From Gautieria morchelliformis (lineage: Eukaryota; Basidiomycota; Agaricomycetes; Gomphales; Gomphaceae), in the NCBI GenBank assembly GCA_015179125.1, contig WHVA01000405.1, positions 42,614 through 106,613 of the forward strand: 64,000 nt of DNA, read 5' to 3'. Below are positions 1 through 10,664 of this stretch, one piece after another; within the stretch, counting starts at the first letter, position 1; the number at the start of each line of letters is the position of its first letter. The notes beneath the pieces were generated by a model, which saw only the letters and a program-made list of their open reading frames with translations, was not told where the DNA came from and made no database searches. The position numbers were made by a program, and so were the translations under genes.

Positions 1-449
1 AGGAAAATAGAACAATAGGAAAAGCGAGAACAAAAGGGTTTGACAATGATACACGCAAGCTTGGATTAGATAAGCGGAACGAACACATAACCAGCTTGTC
101 ATAATTCCAACACTTTACACAGTCGTAATAATGGGATGGCTCAGGCTCCCATTCGTCTATGGGAGCCTCTGCATCTCCCTGATCCTCATCATTTTGAGGC
201 TCACCCTCCCCCTCTTCATCCATTTGTGGAAGAGGGGCGTGGTTGGGATCCGGGCCCGGATCCTTGTCATTGCCATGTCTTGCGGCTGCTGTCCGTATGC
301 CAGACTTGAGCCGTGGACACTCCGCTTTTCTGTGCCCTGGCTGGCCACATTCAAAGCACGTGACCCTGCTTGGGGTGTTGGCAGGCCGATCCGGTGGTCG
401 ACCCGATGACTTTGGCAGGAATCTCGGTTTTGACAAGCTTCCTGAGGCC
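1..449 (-). pseudogene. retroelement gag fragment, copy 1 (CCHC zinc knuckle and acidic tail)
   Basis: Reverse complement of 11085-11349 joined to 15964-16131, so this is the second copy of the gag region described at 2000-16131. On the minus strand the product carries a CCHC knuckle (CFECGQPGHRKAEC, about 300-365) followed by an acidic stretch rich in D, E and P. Gag knuckles bind the element RNA during packaging. This copy runs straight through the place where copy 2 holds element B, with 12 bp in its stead, so it preserves the uninterrupted site. It is cut by the window edge on one side and by a hAT element at 450 on the other. Family knowledge supports gag; the exact element is not identified. 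Confidence 0.75.
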
Positions 450-1085
450 CAGGGCTGTCCACGAGTCCAGGTCCCTGCAGGTGACTTGCAGTTCAACCTG
501 TGATTTTAACCTGCAGATCCAACTCCCACAAGTCCAGGTGACCCGGCGCCTAAAAACCTGCCAAGTCCAGGTTTGGCCTTTGGAATTCTGCAGGTGACTC
601 GCAGACCTGCAAGCCTTAAATGCCAAGAATTCATGTCATTCAACTACTATTACTTCCTTCTGCACAACAGCCTTCTTGACATGCTTACTCTTATCATGCA
701 GCAACTCTACAACACATTCCTCAGGAACAAGTCCTTCATATGACAGCCATGTGCTGAGTATGGTCCCGGCACGTGTCGACTATTCCTTCAGAGAGTGACA
801 CATCCGTGATACAGTCAGTCGGCCCTGACTGAATGCATATTTGACATCTGTGGATGTTGCTAGAGGAGCATGGTCAAAATAGGATGTAAGGATGTGTGAA
901 ATAGCTCACCCCCATCCCCACGGGAGGAGACGTGTCATGCACTTGCATGGGGTGAGTCAGCTCGGAATAATCTGGCAAGTCACTGCAAGTCACCCGCAAG
1001 TTTAACCTGCGGGTCCAAGTCAACCTGCAGAAAAACTCAGGTCAAGTCCAGGTTCCACTTCTGGAAGCTGGCAAACCTGTGAGTC
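442..1085 (-). mobile_element. hAT-type element, copy 1, one end lost
   Basis: The terminal inverted repeat CAGGGCTGTCCACGAGTC lies at 450-467 and is preceded by CTGAGGCC (442-449), the complement of the 8-bp TSD seen at copy 2. The body is the reverse complement of 10534-11084 plus 3937-4041. The distal TIR is missing: at 1086 the sequence switches into an LTR fragment. It contains the minus-strand remnant of a hAT transposase C-terminus, here with an in-frame TAG where copy 2 reads GAG. It carries no element A insertion, so the TTAAA target is single here. Confidence 0.8.
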
Positions 1086-1408
1086 TGTAAGGGCAACCCT
1101 GGCTAGTTGTGGAGATCACACTACCACACAACTGACAAGGGGAAATCCAAAGTATGTATAAATGAACGGAGTATACAAGAGAGGGGATTCTCACCTGACA
1201 AGGGGAAATCCAAAGAGAAAAGTCTAAGGACCCCCAATGTCAGCGAGCCCGTATTATACTACGCTGCGCAGCCAGGGACAACACTTGGCACCCGCCATCA
1301 ACCCTGCATCCCCCTGACCCTTGATCGACCCTTGATGCCACCTATTATGCGAGTCGCTTTATTTCCGACACTGTTCCGGGGGTGGAAGTCGGAAATTGGA
1401 GTGGAACT
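1086..1408 (-). mobile_element. truncated LTR of chromovirus family C
   Basis: Reading on the minus strand, this matches the right-hand two thirds of the 481-bp LTR at 46783-47263 and 52180-52660, ending exactly at the LTR end (complement of TGTAAGGGCAACC at 1086). It sits inside the hAT copy just short of its lost TIR. The LTR start is absent: at about 1408 the sequence passes into a duplicated piece of a host gene, with only a two-base overlap. No TSD can be shown because the other end is gone. Confidence 0.85.
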
Positions 1409-1999
1409 GCCCGCCGCGACGCCTGCTGCGGATTTGGAGCTGAAGCGGGAGATCATCAAACGCACGAGCGATTTCCACTCTCTGCGGTACGTGTACGCTT
1501 TTTGCCGCCAGGTTCCCCCTTTTGCAGGGTATTCATAGAGTGTCCATTGTTGGCTGCTGCCCGCCAGGTATCTCCATGAGCGCATACAGGACGTGCGCAT
1601 GATCAAAATCATCCCCGTGAAAGCACTCCCACGCACCATCGTCAAGGGCAACATCAGGTTCGTTATCCATACAAAAGCCCTCATGCCGCCCGCGCGTTTC
1701 TGACTTGCCGTCGGGTTCACGTGCCGCGCCGTCGAGCAGGACTTCGCAAGTGACCTGGAGGCGATCTACGCATCCTTCCACCAGGAAGAAGTCTACGCCG
1801 GCGTCTGTATCTCGGAACCTCTGCCCAAAGGCAAGGACATGAGTACTAGTAATAGTAGTAATCGTGGGCGCGGCCCCGCCCAGACTCTGCTGGGCGTTGC
1901 TGCTGTGTGAGGCGTGAGTGTTGGACTTTCTCCGCATCTTCTTGATCTTAATCGTGAGCGTCTTTCACCGTGCGTTCGAAAATTGGCGCTATTCCGAGC
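1409..1999 (+). pseudogene. duplicated 3' end of the adenylate-forming enzyme gene
   Basis: Nearly identical to 34219-34817, the last exons, introns and 3' flank of the gene at 32528-34733. It keeps the introns and the non-coding tail, so it came from genomic DNA and not from an mRNA. A 16-bp deletion near 1725 removes the acceptor of the last intron, so it could not be spliced as the parent is. It starts in mid-exon, fused to an LTR fragment, and has no promoter or start. The match stops at 1999 inside the parent's 3' flank, where gag sequence begins. It is a dead gene fragment carried into a TE cluster. Confidence 0.9.
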
Positions 2000-2578
2000 T
2001 GTACCATACAAGGTGCACGGCAAGCGCGCGCAGCCTACAATAGTATGCTGCGTCTGTGCAACGCGGGAATGACGGGCGACACTCGTCACGTGCCCCCACC
2101 AGAAGCCCGTGCACCATAGGCGCCCATCCCAGAGCCGGACCCGAACCTGGCCCCAGTCAGAGCATACACTGACATGGTCAGCGCGACATCACAGCCGCAC
2201 GACCGCTCTATGGCCCCAACTGAGGGCCAGGGCATACCGGACCAGCCAGAAAGCGTGCAAGAGCCATACGACGGTTTCACACGAATGATATGCATCGCGA
2301 TGGCTGAGACCATTGACACGGACCCTGAGAAGTCTACACTGGCAAAGGCCGGCGTGAAACTGGCCCATCCTGCACCATATGGGAGGGTCTGACCTCAAAG
2401 AGTTTGAGGTCTTCATCACGGCCATCTTGAGATGGCTCAAGAGGAATTGCCTGTTGGGACCGACCAGCATCGATATGCAGGGCACAAAGACCATTCAGGA
2501 AATGCTGAACGACCTCACGAAATATGCAGCTCGCATGATACAGCCCCCAGATGACTACACATTCTGGAGGTGTTTCGT
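2000..2578 (+). pseudogene. retroelement gag, piece 1 of copy 2
   Basis: Two adjoining frames (2174-2390 and 2379-2578) encode a stretch typical of an LTR-element gag core, with segments such as GGSDLKEFEVF and LRWLKRNCLLGPT, then DLTKYAARMIQPPDDYTFWR. The frame changes near 2385, and the middle of the usual gag core seems to be missing between about 2480 and 2490. The reading stops at 2578, where a solo LTR is inserted. It resumes at 3605 with residues that continue the same protein (EVLKKDYTAES). The assignment rests on recalled resemblance to agaricomycete gag proteins and on the zinc knuckle further on. Confidence 0.65.
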
Positions 2579-3609
2579 TGTCATGACCGGTTTATTTCTC
2601 CTACCGCGTTACCTCCATGTTCCCCCTCGTCACTCCCTAGCATCTTCGCCAGAGTTCGCCGCACCTACCGACCGCCCCTCCTCTACATCCACTCTACTCG
2701 TCATTCGCCCCATCCTCCGAACCGCTATTTGCTGCTTGCGCATTTCGCCAGCAGGCACGCCATCAAATATGATCGATACCAGTCACCCGGCATGATGGTT
2801 CATCATTAGCCCCATCATCTTCTTAATCCAACCCCATTGGGTGTTCGTATGGCCAAGGTGTGTTCGCAGGGCGTTCCCCCCATGAGTCGTGCGGGATCAA
2901 CCCAGTAAACGAAGAGTCTGTGCAGGGTAGCATGTATGCGGGTCCCAAGACATGGTTTTGTCCATAAGTGCTTTCGCCCCCTTTACTCTCCGTCGTTTCA
3001 TGTTCGCATTCTTCCCTCACTCTATTGTATGTTTATGACATCTCCTTAGTATCATGACTGCACACCCCGATCCGGTCCTAACTCACGACGGCCTCTTTCC
3101 TATTCGCTAATACCTTGCGAGCATTCGATATAAGTAGTCTACATTCGCATGTATATTCCCCCGTTCAATTATCATACGTCGTTCATCTTGTGCAAACTTG
3201 ACCTCGCTGTGATCATCGTCTTGAGCCTCTCCTTGAAGATTTCTATCTTCGACCAGCCAAGGACTTAGGCATCACTGGTGAGTTCTCATACTTCATCCTT
3301 GTTACCTTAGCCTTCGAACGGCTTTCTGTGCTGTTGGCGAAGGGCTCCTAAGGAGCACCTTCGCCAGCGAAGGGACCGTCGAAACTTAGACAGCCCTTCC
3401 GCAATATCTTGCACGTTGCGTCGTCAAGTACTGCGAGCTGTTTCGCTACGACTGTAGACAGGGCGAGCCCCGTTCGGGCAACCCCTTTGTTTCGTGAACA
3501 TTCATCGGTTCACTTATTCGCCGAACGGCATACTTATTCGCACAAGTTATTCAGGCATTCGTTGTGTTCACTAATACACGATATTAACGCCTAAAAACCA
3601 ATCTTGACA
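2579..3609 (+). mobile_element. solo LTR, family D
   Basis: About 1.03 kb beginning TGTCATGACC and ending AATCTTGACA, the ends shared by the copies at 23605-24859 and, in part, at 22169, 22908 and 25936. The flanks are TTCGT on the left and TTCAT on the right, a 5-bp target duplication with one change. The gag reading on both sides is the same protein, which supports simple insertion followed by LTR-LTR recombination. There is no coding capacity. The LTR is rich in the words TTCGC and GCGAA. Confidence 0.85.
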
Positions 3610-3915
3610 TTCATGTCAGCACGGCGCGAAACACTGCACAATGAGGTCCTCAAGAAGGACTACACTGCAGAAAGCAGCTCTTCGAAGCAGCCTGCATGAT
3701 CAAGGAAGCGTCCTGCTACAACATGGGGATGTGTCGAGCAGAGAGTGTGGGTGCCACCGCCAGCGCATCACGGTTTGCGCTGAACAAACCGGCGCCACAG
3801 ACAGGCCCAAGCAGGCCTGCCCCCTTCCAGAGGAGCTGGACGTCCCAGCATCCACAGCAGCCCTGCCCTGCCCTGCTGGGACGCCCACCTGAGACTAAAC
3901 AGCCTCAGGCCTCAG
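3605..3915 (+). pseudogene. retroelement gag, piece 2 of copy 2
   Basis: Continues piece 1: a short helical part with ACMIKEASCYNMGM, then a Pro/Gln-rich linker of the kind that precedes gag zinc knuckles. A frame change lies near 3670. It ends at 3908-3915 (GGCCTCAG), the left copy of the hAT target duplication. The same protein goes on at 11093, on the far side of the hAT element. Confidence 0.65.
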
Positions 3916-4041
3916 CAGGGCTGTCCACGAGTCAACCTGCAGGTTACCTGGACTTGGACTCACAGGTTTGCCAGCTTCCAGAAGTGGAACCTGGACTTGA
4001 CCTGAGTTTTTCTGGAGGTTGACTTGGACCCACAGGTTAAA

Positions 4042-4394
4042 TGTCAGGGTTCACGCATTTCCTTCCACAAGTTTCTATTTCCTTCCATGAGTTTCCATCA
4101 CCTTCCATCACACTCCATCACATGTCACCTTCTGTCACCTTCCGTAACCTTCTACAAGTTTCCGTCTCCCCTATTATGTAAGCCTTGCCAGCGCTATAAG
4201 ACTGTAGCCCATGTGGTGGCGTTTCCTCAGCTTGATCTCTGAGGATACCCACTACACAGGCAATCCCATGTATCTATCGTTGGTAGAGTTATAAACTGAG
4301 GATACCCACTACACAGTTGGTCATTGTCCTAGTATCGGCTCTTATCTCCTTGAGTATCTTTGGTTGTGGCTTCGTCATTAGTGTTGCCCTCACA
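4042..4394 (+). repeat. 5' LTR of chromovirus A
   Basis: 353 bp, TGTCAGGG to CCCTCACA, matched by 10175-10528. The target duplication TTAAA flanks the element (4037-4041 and 10529-10533), and copy 1 of the host repeat has a single TTAAA. About six substitutions and two small indels separate the two LTRs. Most are G-to-A at CpG sites in this copy (the CCTTCCGTCAC word reads CCATCAC here), so methylation-linked decay accounts for part of the divergence. Confidence 0.95.
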
Positions 4395-4454
4395 GAAGAT
4401 CAAGCTCATAGGACGACCCCACGCACTTTTCTTAACCAGCCTTCATCTCAGCCT

Positions 4455-5561
4455 ATGGCAGACCAACTCCCAGACGCATACTGGGACTCCCTGGGTGACC
4501 ATGGGCCATTTCTTCGAGGCCTCCTTTCCAGCCAAGCACAGCAGCTGCAGCAACTTCAACTGCAGAATCAGGAACTGCACAGTCAGATTGTTAACGTTCA
4601 TGACCACTTAGCCAATGCTGCCACCAACGCTGCTGTTGCTGCTGCTCAAGCCCTTGCGCCCTCAGTACCTCACAGTATCCCTCCATCTACTCGCTCTATC
4701 AAAGCAGCGGAACTGGAGAAGTTCAATGGAGACTGTGCAGAGACTGAAGGGTTTATCAGGTCTATCAGATTGTCCATCGCTGTCCAGCCAGCATCCTTCC
4801 CAGATGAGCGCATAAAGATCCTGTATGCTCTTTCCTTCATGACAGGAGGCTCTGCGGAGATATGGGCACACAACGAGACACAGGCTGTCATTGATGGCAC
4901 CTCCTCTATATCCACTCTGAAGGGGTTCATTAAACGTGTGGAGGAGGCCTTTGGTGACCCAGATCGTGCCAGGACGGCTCGCACTAAACTGCATGACCTC
5001 AGGATGGCGTCAGGAATGTCGGCAGATGAATACACGGCTCAATTTGAGATCCTGGCAGGCAGGACAGGCTTTAATGATGAGGCACTCAAGGATGCCTATG
5101 CTCGTGGCCTTCCAGCAGGTATCCTGGATAAGATCCACGCCCAGCCCTTTCTTCCATCCAACCTCAAAGCCTGGAAGGAAGCAGCCTGTCAGATTGACCG
5201 CAATCATCGCCGTCTGTTAGAGGTCAGGAAGGCACAGACACCTCATGTCCCTAATCGCCCTCCTCCTGCCCGACCACTCCACACTCCTGCTACGGCTCCT
5301 GTTGTCACAGCACCACCCAGTAATGTGACACCTATGGACATTGACTCATCCCGCCGCCGCACCGAAACACGGACCTGCTACAACTGTAAGAGACCTGGTC
5401 ACATTTCACCAGACTGTCCTGAACCTCGCAAGCCACGAATCCGCGCAAACCTCATGGAGGTAGACATTGCAGCAATTGTCTCTAAATCTGTGGCAGTGGT
5501 GATGGAGGAACGCAAACAGAAGGTGGAAGCCCCTGCCCAAGATGAAGGCAAGGGTTTTTAG
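4455..5561 (+). CDS. gag: Gag of chromovirus A
   Basis: 368 residues from the first Met behind the LTR (the frame is open upstream into the LTR, from 4317, but that part lies outside the internal region). Order: N-terminal coiled coil rich in Gln and Leu (about residues 15-70), Ala-rich linker, the gag capsid-like core with EKFNGDCAETEGFIRS and the conserved ending around LKAWKEAACQIDR, a Pro-rich linker, and one CCHC knuckle (CYNCKRPGHISPDC, near 5375-5416). Gag forms the intracellular particle and binds the RNA. The frame is intact. Pol starts 12 bp further on in another frame, so a shift or re-start would be needed to make it. Confidence 0.85.
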   Translation: MADQLPDAYWDSLGDHGPFLRGLLSSQAQQLQQLQLQNQELHSQIVNVHDHLANAATNAAVAAAQALAPSVPHSIPPSTRSIKAAELEKFNGDCAETEGFIRSIRLSIAVQPASFPDERIKILYALSFMTGGSAEIWAHNETQAVIDGTSSISTLKGFIKRVEEAFGDPDRARTARTKLHDLRMASGMSADEYTAQFEILAGRTGFNDEALKDAYARGLPAGILDKIHAQPFLPSNLKAWKEAACQIDRNHRRLLEVRKAQTPHVPNRPPPARPLHTPATAPVVTAPPSNVTPMDIDSSRRRTETRTCYNCKRPGHISPDCPEPRKPRIRANLMEVDIAAIVSKSVAVVMEERKQKVEAPAQDEGKGF

Positions 5562-5572
5562 GCCAGTCAGCG

Positions 5573-8500
5573 GTGAAAGACATGCCCCGCTCGACGAATC
5601 GGTTTTCAGTTCTCGAAACATGTACAATAGGGATCACAGGCGATATGATGCATCCTTCTCCTATCCCTGATCGAACTGAAACCAAACCTGCCATGCCAAA
5701 AACCCAACCCATCGCTCCAGTTGCTAATGCAAACCTTCCAGTCCCTCTATATGTCCGTACTGCTGACCTCCGCCGATGCACCAAAGTACCTCTCAAGGTC
5801 CACTCCGTTGACACAGGGCATCCACTTGCAATTGACTCCCTCCTTGACAGTGGTGCTACAGGGATGCTCATTGATGTGGAGTTTGTAAGGGAACACAGAC
5901 TTCGGACCCGTCCCCTACCCCGTGCCATCCCCGTCTACAATATTGATGGTACCCCAAATGAGGCTGGCTCAATCAAGGAAGAAGTTGACCTCATTTTCAC
6001 CTTTGGGGATCATACGGAACGTGCCACATTCTCCGTCACGAGCCTTGGACGACTTGCCATCATTCTTGGTCACACATGGCTTGTTGAACACAACCCAGAA
6101 GTTGACTGGCGTACAGGAGATGTGAAGATGACACGCTGTCCCAAGTCATGTGGGGGCAGACCTGTTGTCAGAGGGCCCACAGTCGAAACTGTTCCAGAAG
6201 AGAGTGTAGATCAAGAGGAGGTTCCCATACAGCACACCCGCTCCCTACTTGAGGAAGGAGACAGGACCTTTGTCATCTTTGTGAATGAGAGTCCTGAAAT
6301 GATTGGCGCAGGATGGACTGTCTCCCAACAGCTTGCTGAACGGGCCAGCAAGTCTGCACCAGTCAGATCCTTCGAGGACCTTGTCCCCAAACCATACCAG
6401 GAGTTCAAGGATGTGTTTTCTAAGGAGTCATTTGACCAACTGCCTCCTCGAAAGCCCTGGGACCATGCAATTGAGCTCACTCCAGGTGCACAACCCTTCA
6501 GCACAAAGGTTTACCCAATGTCACCGGTTGAGCAAAGGGAACTGGATAACTTCCTTGAGGAGAACCTGAAGAGCCATCGTATCCGCCTTCCAAGTCACCT
6601 ATGGCATCTCCAGTCTTCTTTGTGAAGAAAAAGGACGGCAGTCTTAGATTTGTGCAAGACTACCGGAAGCTCAATATATAACAATCAAGAATGCCTATCC
6701 TTTGCCCCTTGTTCCATACATCATGAATAAGATTGCTGCTGGAAGGGCTAAATACTTCACAAAGCTTGACATTCGCTGGGGATATAATAATGTACGCTTA
6801 AACGAAGGAGATGAGTGGAAGGCAGCCTTTCGGACAAATAGGGGCCTGTATGAACCTCTAGTCATGTTCTTTGGACTCACGAACAGCCCAGCAACCTTCC
6901 AGACGATGATGAATGACATCTTCAAGAGTCTCATCGATGAAGGGGTTGTGGTGGTGTTCATGGACACATTCTCATCTTCACAGAGTCGCTTGAAGAACAT
7001 CGTAGGATTGTACGACGTGTCCTTGAAATCCTCCGGGCCAACAACCTGTACCTCAAACCTGAAAAATGCCTATTTGAGCAACTAGAGGTGGAGTATCTCG
7101 GCCTCATCCTCTCTCAAGGACAGGTTGCCATGGACCCAGTCAAGGTTGCAGGGGTGCGGGACTGGCCAATACCACGTAACGTCACTGAAGTCAAATCATT
7201 CCTTGGTTTCATCAACTTCTACCGTAGATTTGTGGAAGACTTCTCACACATTGCAAAGCCCCTCAACCAGTTGACAAAACAGGATGCCCAATGGTCTTGG
7301 GATCCAAATGGCCCAGAGCAAGCGTCCTTTGACAAGCTCAAACTCCTCATCACCTCAACACCGATCCTTGTCCTCCCTGATCAAGACAAACATTTCCGTC
7401 TTGAAACAGATGCCTCAGCCTATGCCACAGGAGCAGTACTGTCCCAGCTATGTGATGATGGCAAATGGCGGCCTGTGGGGTTTGTCTCCAAAAGCCTCAA
7501 TGATGCTGAAGCAACTATGCCATCCATGACAAGGAGCTTCTTTCTGTGATTCGGGGATTAGAGGAATGGCGCCACATCTTAGAGGGAACGAAGCACAGGA
7601 TTGAGATTCTCAATGACCATCAGAATCTCACCTACTTCTGCACTGCACAAAACCTGAACCGTCGTCAAGCACGCTGGTCACTCTACCTCTCTCGCTTTGA
7701 TTTTGAGCTGATCCATCGTCCTGGTCGTCATTCAGCCAAGCCTGATGCACTCTCACGACGCGTGGATCATAAGCGGGGGAGGAAGACAACCAAAATCAAG
7801 TCTTACTTACCCCTGACTTGTTCCACATCAAGGCGAATCCTCCAGAGGCTGGCGCGCAGTTAGTCCCAGGTGAAGGTGATGCTTTCCTCAATCGAGTAAG
7901 GAACTGTGTAGACCGGGATGAAAAGGTTGTCAAGGCTCTCAAAGAACTGGGCTCCTCTGGAAATTTACGAGGAGAAGAGTGGTCTGAACAGGATGGGCTT
8001 GTCCTCTATCACAACAAAGTGTACGTGCCGCTTGATGCAAAACTACGACATGACATAGTGAAAGCGCACCATGACATGCCTCTCACCGGTCACCCTGGTC
8101 GTTGGAGAACCACTGAACTAGTTGCTCGGAGTTACTGGTGGCCTGGGATGGGACGTTACATTGCAAAATACGTGAAGGCCTGTGACCTGTGCAACCGGAC
8201 AAAAACCTTCCCTGCTTCTCCCATTGGCAAGCTTCTACCAAACCGTATCCCAGACCGTAGATGGCAGGTTATGTCTGTTGACTTGATCGTAGAACTGCCT
8301 ACCAGTCATGGCTATGATGCTCTCCTTGTTGTCGTCGATCGCCTCTCAAAGCGTGCACATGTCATTCCCACCACTTCAGATGTAACTTCGGTGGGAGTTG
8401 CCCGACTCTTCCGTGATCATGTTTGGAAACTTCATGGGCTCCCTGAAGAAATCATCAGTGATCGAGGCAACAGTTCATCTCCCAGTTCATGCGTGAACTG

Positions 8501-9460
8501 AACAAACTTCTTGGTGTCAAAGTCGCTGCCTCTACTGCTTATCACCCCCAAACTGATGGACAGACTGAAAGGGTTAATCAGGAGATTGAGCAATACCTTC
8601 GACTATTCATCAACCAGCATCAGGATGATTGGTTTGAATGGATATCCTTGGCCGAGTTTGCCTATAACAACCGAATCCATGCCTCAACCCAGACTACACC
8701 CTTCATGTTGGACAGTGGCCAACATCCGAGGCTGGGACTGGAACCAGTCCGGGAAACTCGACTCGAGGCCCTGGATGAGTTCACAACACGGATGGAAGCG
8801 GCCACAAGAGAAGCTCGTTCGGCCCTGTCCAAGGCAGCAGAGGACATGGCACGCTTCTATGACGTGCACCATAAAGCAGCCCCAGTTTATAAGCTTGGTG
8901 ACAAGGTCTGGCTCAATGCACAAAACATCACAACCACTCGCCCAATGAAGAAGCTAGACCACAAGTGGCCCTACACTGTTAATAAGGTGGTCTCACGAAA
9001 TGCCTATGGTCTAAATCTTCCTGCATCCTTTGGTCGCACACATCCAGTGTTCTCTGTTGTCCTGCTTCGGCCATATGAAGATGACCCAATCCTTGAACGT
9101 CATGCCCCTCCACCCCCCCCCCCTGTCATACGGGATGGAGCCGAAGAATATGAAGTTGAAAGGATTCTAGACAGCAGGATGTTCCGTGGAAGGTTGGAGT
9201 ATCTCGTGCGCTGGAAGGGCTATGGAGCTGCCGACGATCTCTGGCTACCAGCGAAAGATGTCTCTGGGGCAAAGCGACTCGTTAAAGAATTTCACCGGCA
9301 GAACCCAGAGGCACCTCAGCGTATCTCAGCAGCCACATACATGTCCCTCCCCTTCCAGAGATTTCAGAACTTCACAGAACCTTCCAGGCAAACTCTCTTC
9401 GACTGGACAGCAGGCAGGGCTTCTACTTATGATGTCAAGGGTCCAGAACCCCAAAGATAA
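5573..9460 (+). pseudogene. pol: Pol of chromovirus A (PR, RT, RNase H, integrase, chromodomain), frameshifted
   Basis: Retropepsin with DSGAT near 5846. RT from about 6530. RNase H with the LETDASAYATGAV start near 7400. Integrase with an HHCC zinc part (about 8065-8200), core motifs including SVDLIVELP and the stretch ending in YHPQTDGQTERVNQE. GPY/F-type region, then a chromodomain (about 9145-9320, YEVERILDSR and YLVRWKGYG). Frameshifts lie near 6588, 6676, 6964, 7512, 7790 and 8466. The one at 6964 falls directly behind the first Asp of the RT active-site pair, so even a truncated product would be inactive. Homology to elements B and C is clear in every domain, although the DNA is far diverged. 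Confidence 0.93.
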
Positions 9461-9499
9461 GCGATATCGGCCTCCGCCTAACCAATTCATTCCGATAAG

Positions 9500-9507
9500 C
9501 TATATAT
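9500..9507 (+). promoter_or_regulatory. possible TATA element before the extra frame of A
   Basis: CTATATAT lies 60 bp before the ATG at 9567, followed by a C/T-rich stretch with the CATC and CAACC words common near fungal start codons. It could let the extra frame be made from its own transcript. This is a position-based inference only. Confidence 0.35.
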
Positions 9508-9566
9508 CCCCTCTCCACCTGTGACCGCTCACTTCCACTGCATCGACCCTACCATATCCATCAACC

Positions 9567-10121
9567 ATGTCCTCGCCCGCCATTGAGCTTGTTGCCCTCC
9601 CCAGCTTCACCCAAAACCTCTCCGACCTGCCAAACATGTCACGTGTCGATCCCACCCTCCTGCACTTCTCCGGCTTCTCGTCATCCAGAGCAGCCAGTGA
9701 AGCCAAGTTACAAAGGATGCTTGACTGCCGTGATCTCGACGTTGCATGGTCTTCAAAGTGGTCCGTCAGCTCTGAGGACCTCACACCAGCGGAGAGTCAG
9801 GCGCCCACTCGCCCTGCACTCGCATTCCTCAGACCCCGACACAGACGAGAGAACACATACTACATCGGCGACCCTGTCTTCCTCAACGATGGAACCCCCC
9901 CTTGTGGAACCCCTTACACTTTCGAAGGCTGGGTGGGGCGGCGTTTCCTCAACATGGCAGGAGAGCGAATACGTCGAGCAAGGTTCCGAGGGCCGCACTT
10001 GCCCATGGACCCCAATCCCCCTGAGCTCATCATTGACCTGCGTTACCAGGAAGGGAAGGGCCAGGAGAGATGGTGGTCCCGCCTGTGGCATACTTGGAAA
10101 CGATGTCTCGGTGGATGTTGA
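9567..10121 (+). CDS. extra reading frame of chromovirus A, unknown function
   Basis: 184 residues, complete, between pol and the polypurine tract, on the same strand as pol. No domain recognised: no signal peptide, no membrane segment, no Cys pattern. The N-terminal half has mixed hydrophobic and Ser-rich stretches (SGFSSSRAASEAKLQRML); the C-terminal half is richer in Arg, Trp and Gly, with EGWVGRRFLNMAGERIRRAR. A second plus-strand frame (9583-10128) is open over the same span, so the choice between them is uncertain; I prefer this one because its composition is more like a folded protein. It has stayed open while pol has collected about six frameshifts, which may mean either chance or a separate constraint. 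It could be a captured host gene or an element accessory gene. Confidence 0.5.
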   Translation: MSSPAIELVALPSFTQNLSDLPNMSRVDPTLLHFSGFSSSRAASEAKLQRMLDCRDLDVAWSSKWSVSSEDLTPAESQAPTRPALAFLRPRHRRENTYYIGDPVFLNDGTPPCGTPYTFEGWVGRRFLNMAGERIRRARFRGPHLPMDPNPPELIIDLRYQEGKGQERWWSRLWHTWKRCLGGC

Positions 10122-10161
10122 GGACTAGGTGGCAGCCATGCTTGTCGGGACGACAAGCATT

Positions 10162-10174
10162 GAGAGGGGGGTGA
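10162..10174 (+). promoter_or_regulatory. polypurine tract of A
   Basis: GAGAGGGGGGTGA directly before the 3' LTR. It is almost the same as the tract of element C (AGAGGGGGGGTGA), as expected for the plus-strand primer of reverse transcription. Confidence 0.85.
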
Positions 10175-10528
10175 TGTCAGGTTCACGCATTTCCTTCCAC
10201 AAGTTTCTATTTCCTTCCATGAGTTTCCGTCACCTTCCGTCACACTCCGTCACATGTCACCTTCTGTCACATTCCGTAACCTTCTACAAGTTTCCGTCTC
10301 CCCTATTGTGTAAGCCTTGCCAGCGCTATAAGACTGTAGCCCGTGTGGTGGCGTTTCCTCAGCTTGATCTCTGAGGATACCCACTACACAGGCAAGTCCC
10401 CATGTATCTATCGTTGGTAGAGTTATAAACTGAGGATACCCACTACACAGTTGGTCATTGTCCTAGTATCGGCTCTTATCTCCTTGAGTATCTTTGGTTG
10501 TGGCTTCGTCATTAGTGTTGCCCTCACA
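10175..10528 (+). repeat. 3' LTR of chromovirus A
   Basis: 354 bp, TGTCAGGTTC to CCCTCACA, followed by the TSD TTAAA. It retains the CpG sites that the 5' LTR has lost. It contains a run of related words, CTTCCGTCAC, in the first 100 bp. Confidence 0.95.
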
Positions 10529-10664
10529 TTAAACCTGCGGGTGACTTGCAGTGACTTGCCAGATTATTCCGAGCTGACTCACCCCATGCAAGTGCATGAC
10601 ACGTCTCCTCCCGTGGGGATGGGGGAGAGCTATTTCACACATCCTTACATCCTATTTTGACCAT

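Larger units (their letters stand above)
4042..10528 (+). mobile_element. chromovirus A (Ty3/Gypsy), full length, decayed
   Basis: A complete LTR retrotransposon of 6.49 kb: 5' LTR, gag, pol in the order protease, RT, RNase H, integrase, chromodomain, then an extra reading frame, polypurine tract and 3' LTR. It sits in the hAT element with TSD TTAAA. The pol order PR-RT-RH-IN with a C-terminal chromodomain defines the chromoviruses, whose chromodomain steers integration to marked chromatin. Gag is open, but pol has about six frameshifts, so this copy cannot move by itself. Confidence 0.95.

Noticed and set aside
4317-4454. N-terminal extension of A gag with a hydrophobic, signal-like start
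   Set aside because: It lies in the LTR (the same bases are open at 10451-10528), so it is a by-product of LTR sequence and not a signal peptide.
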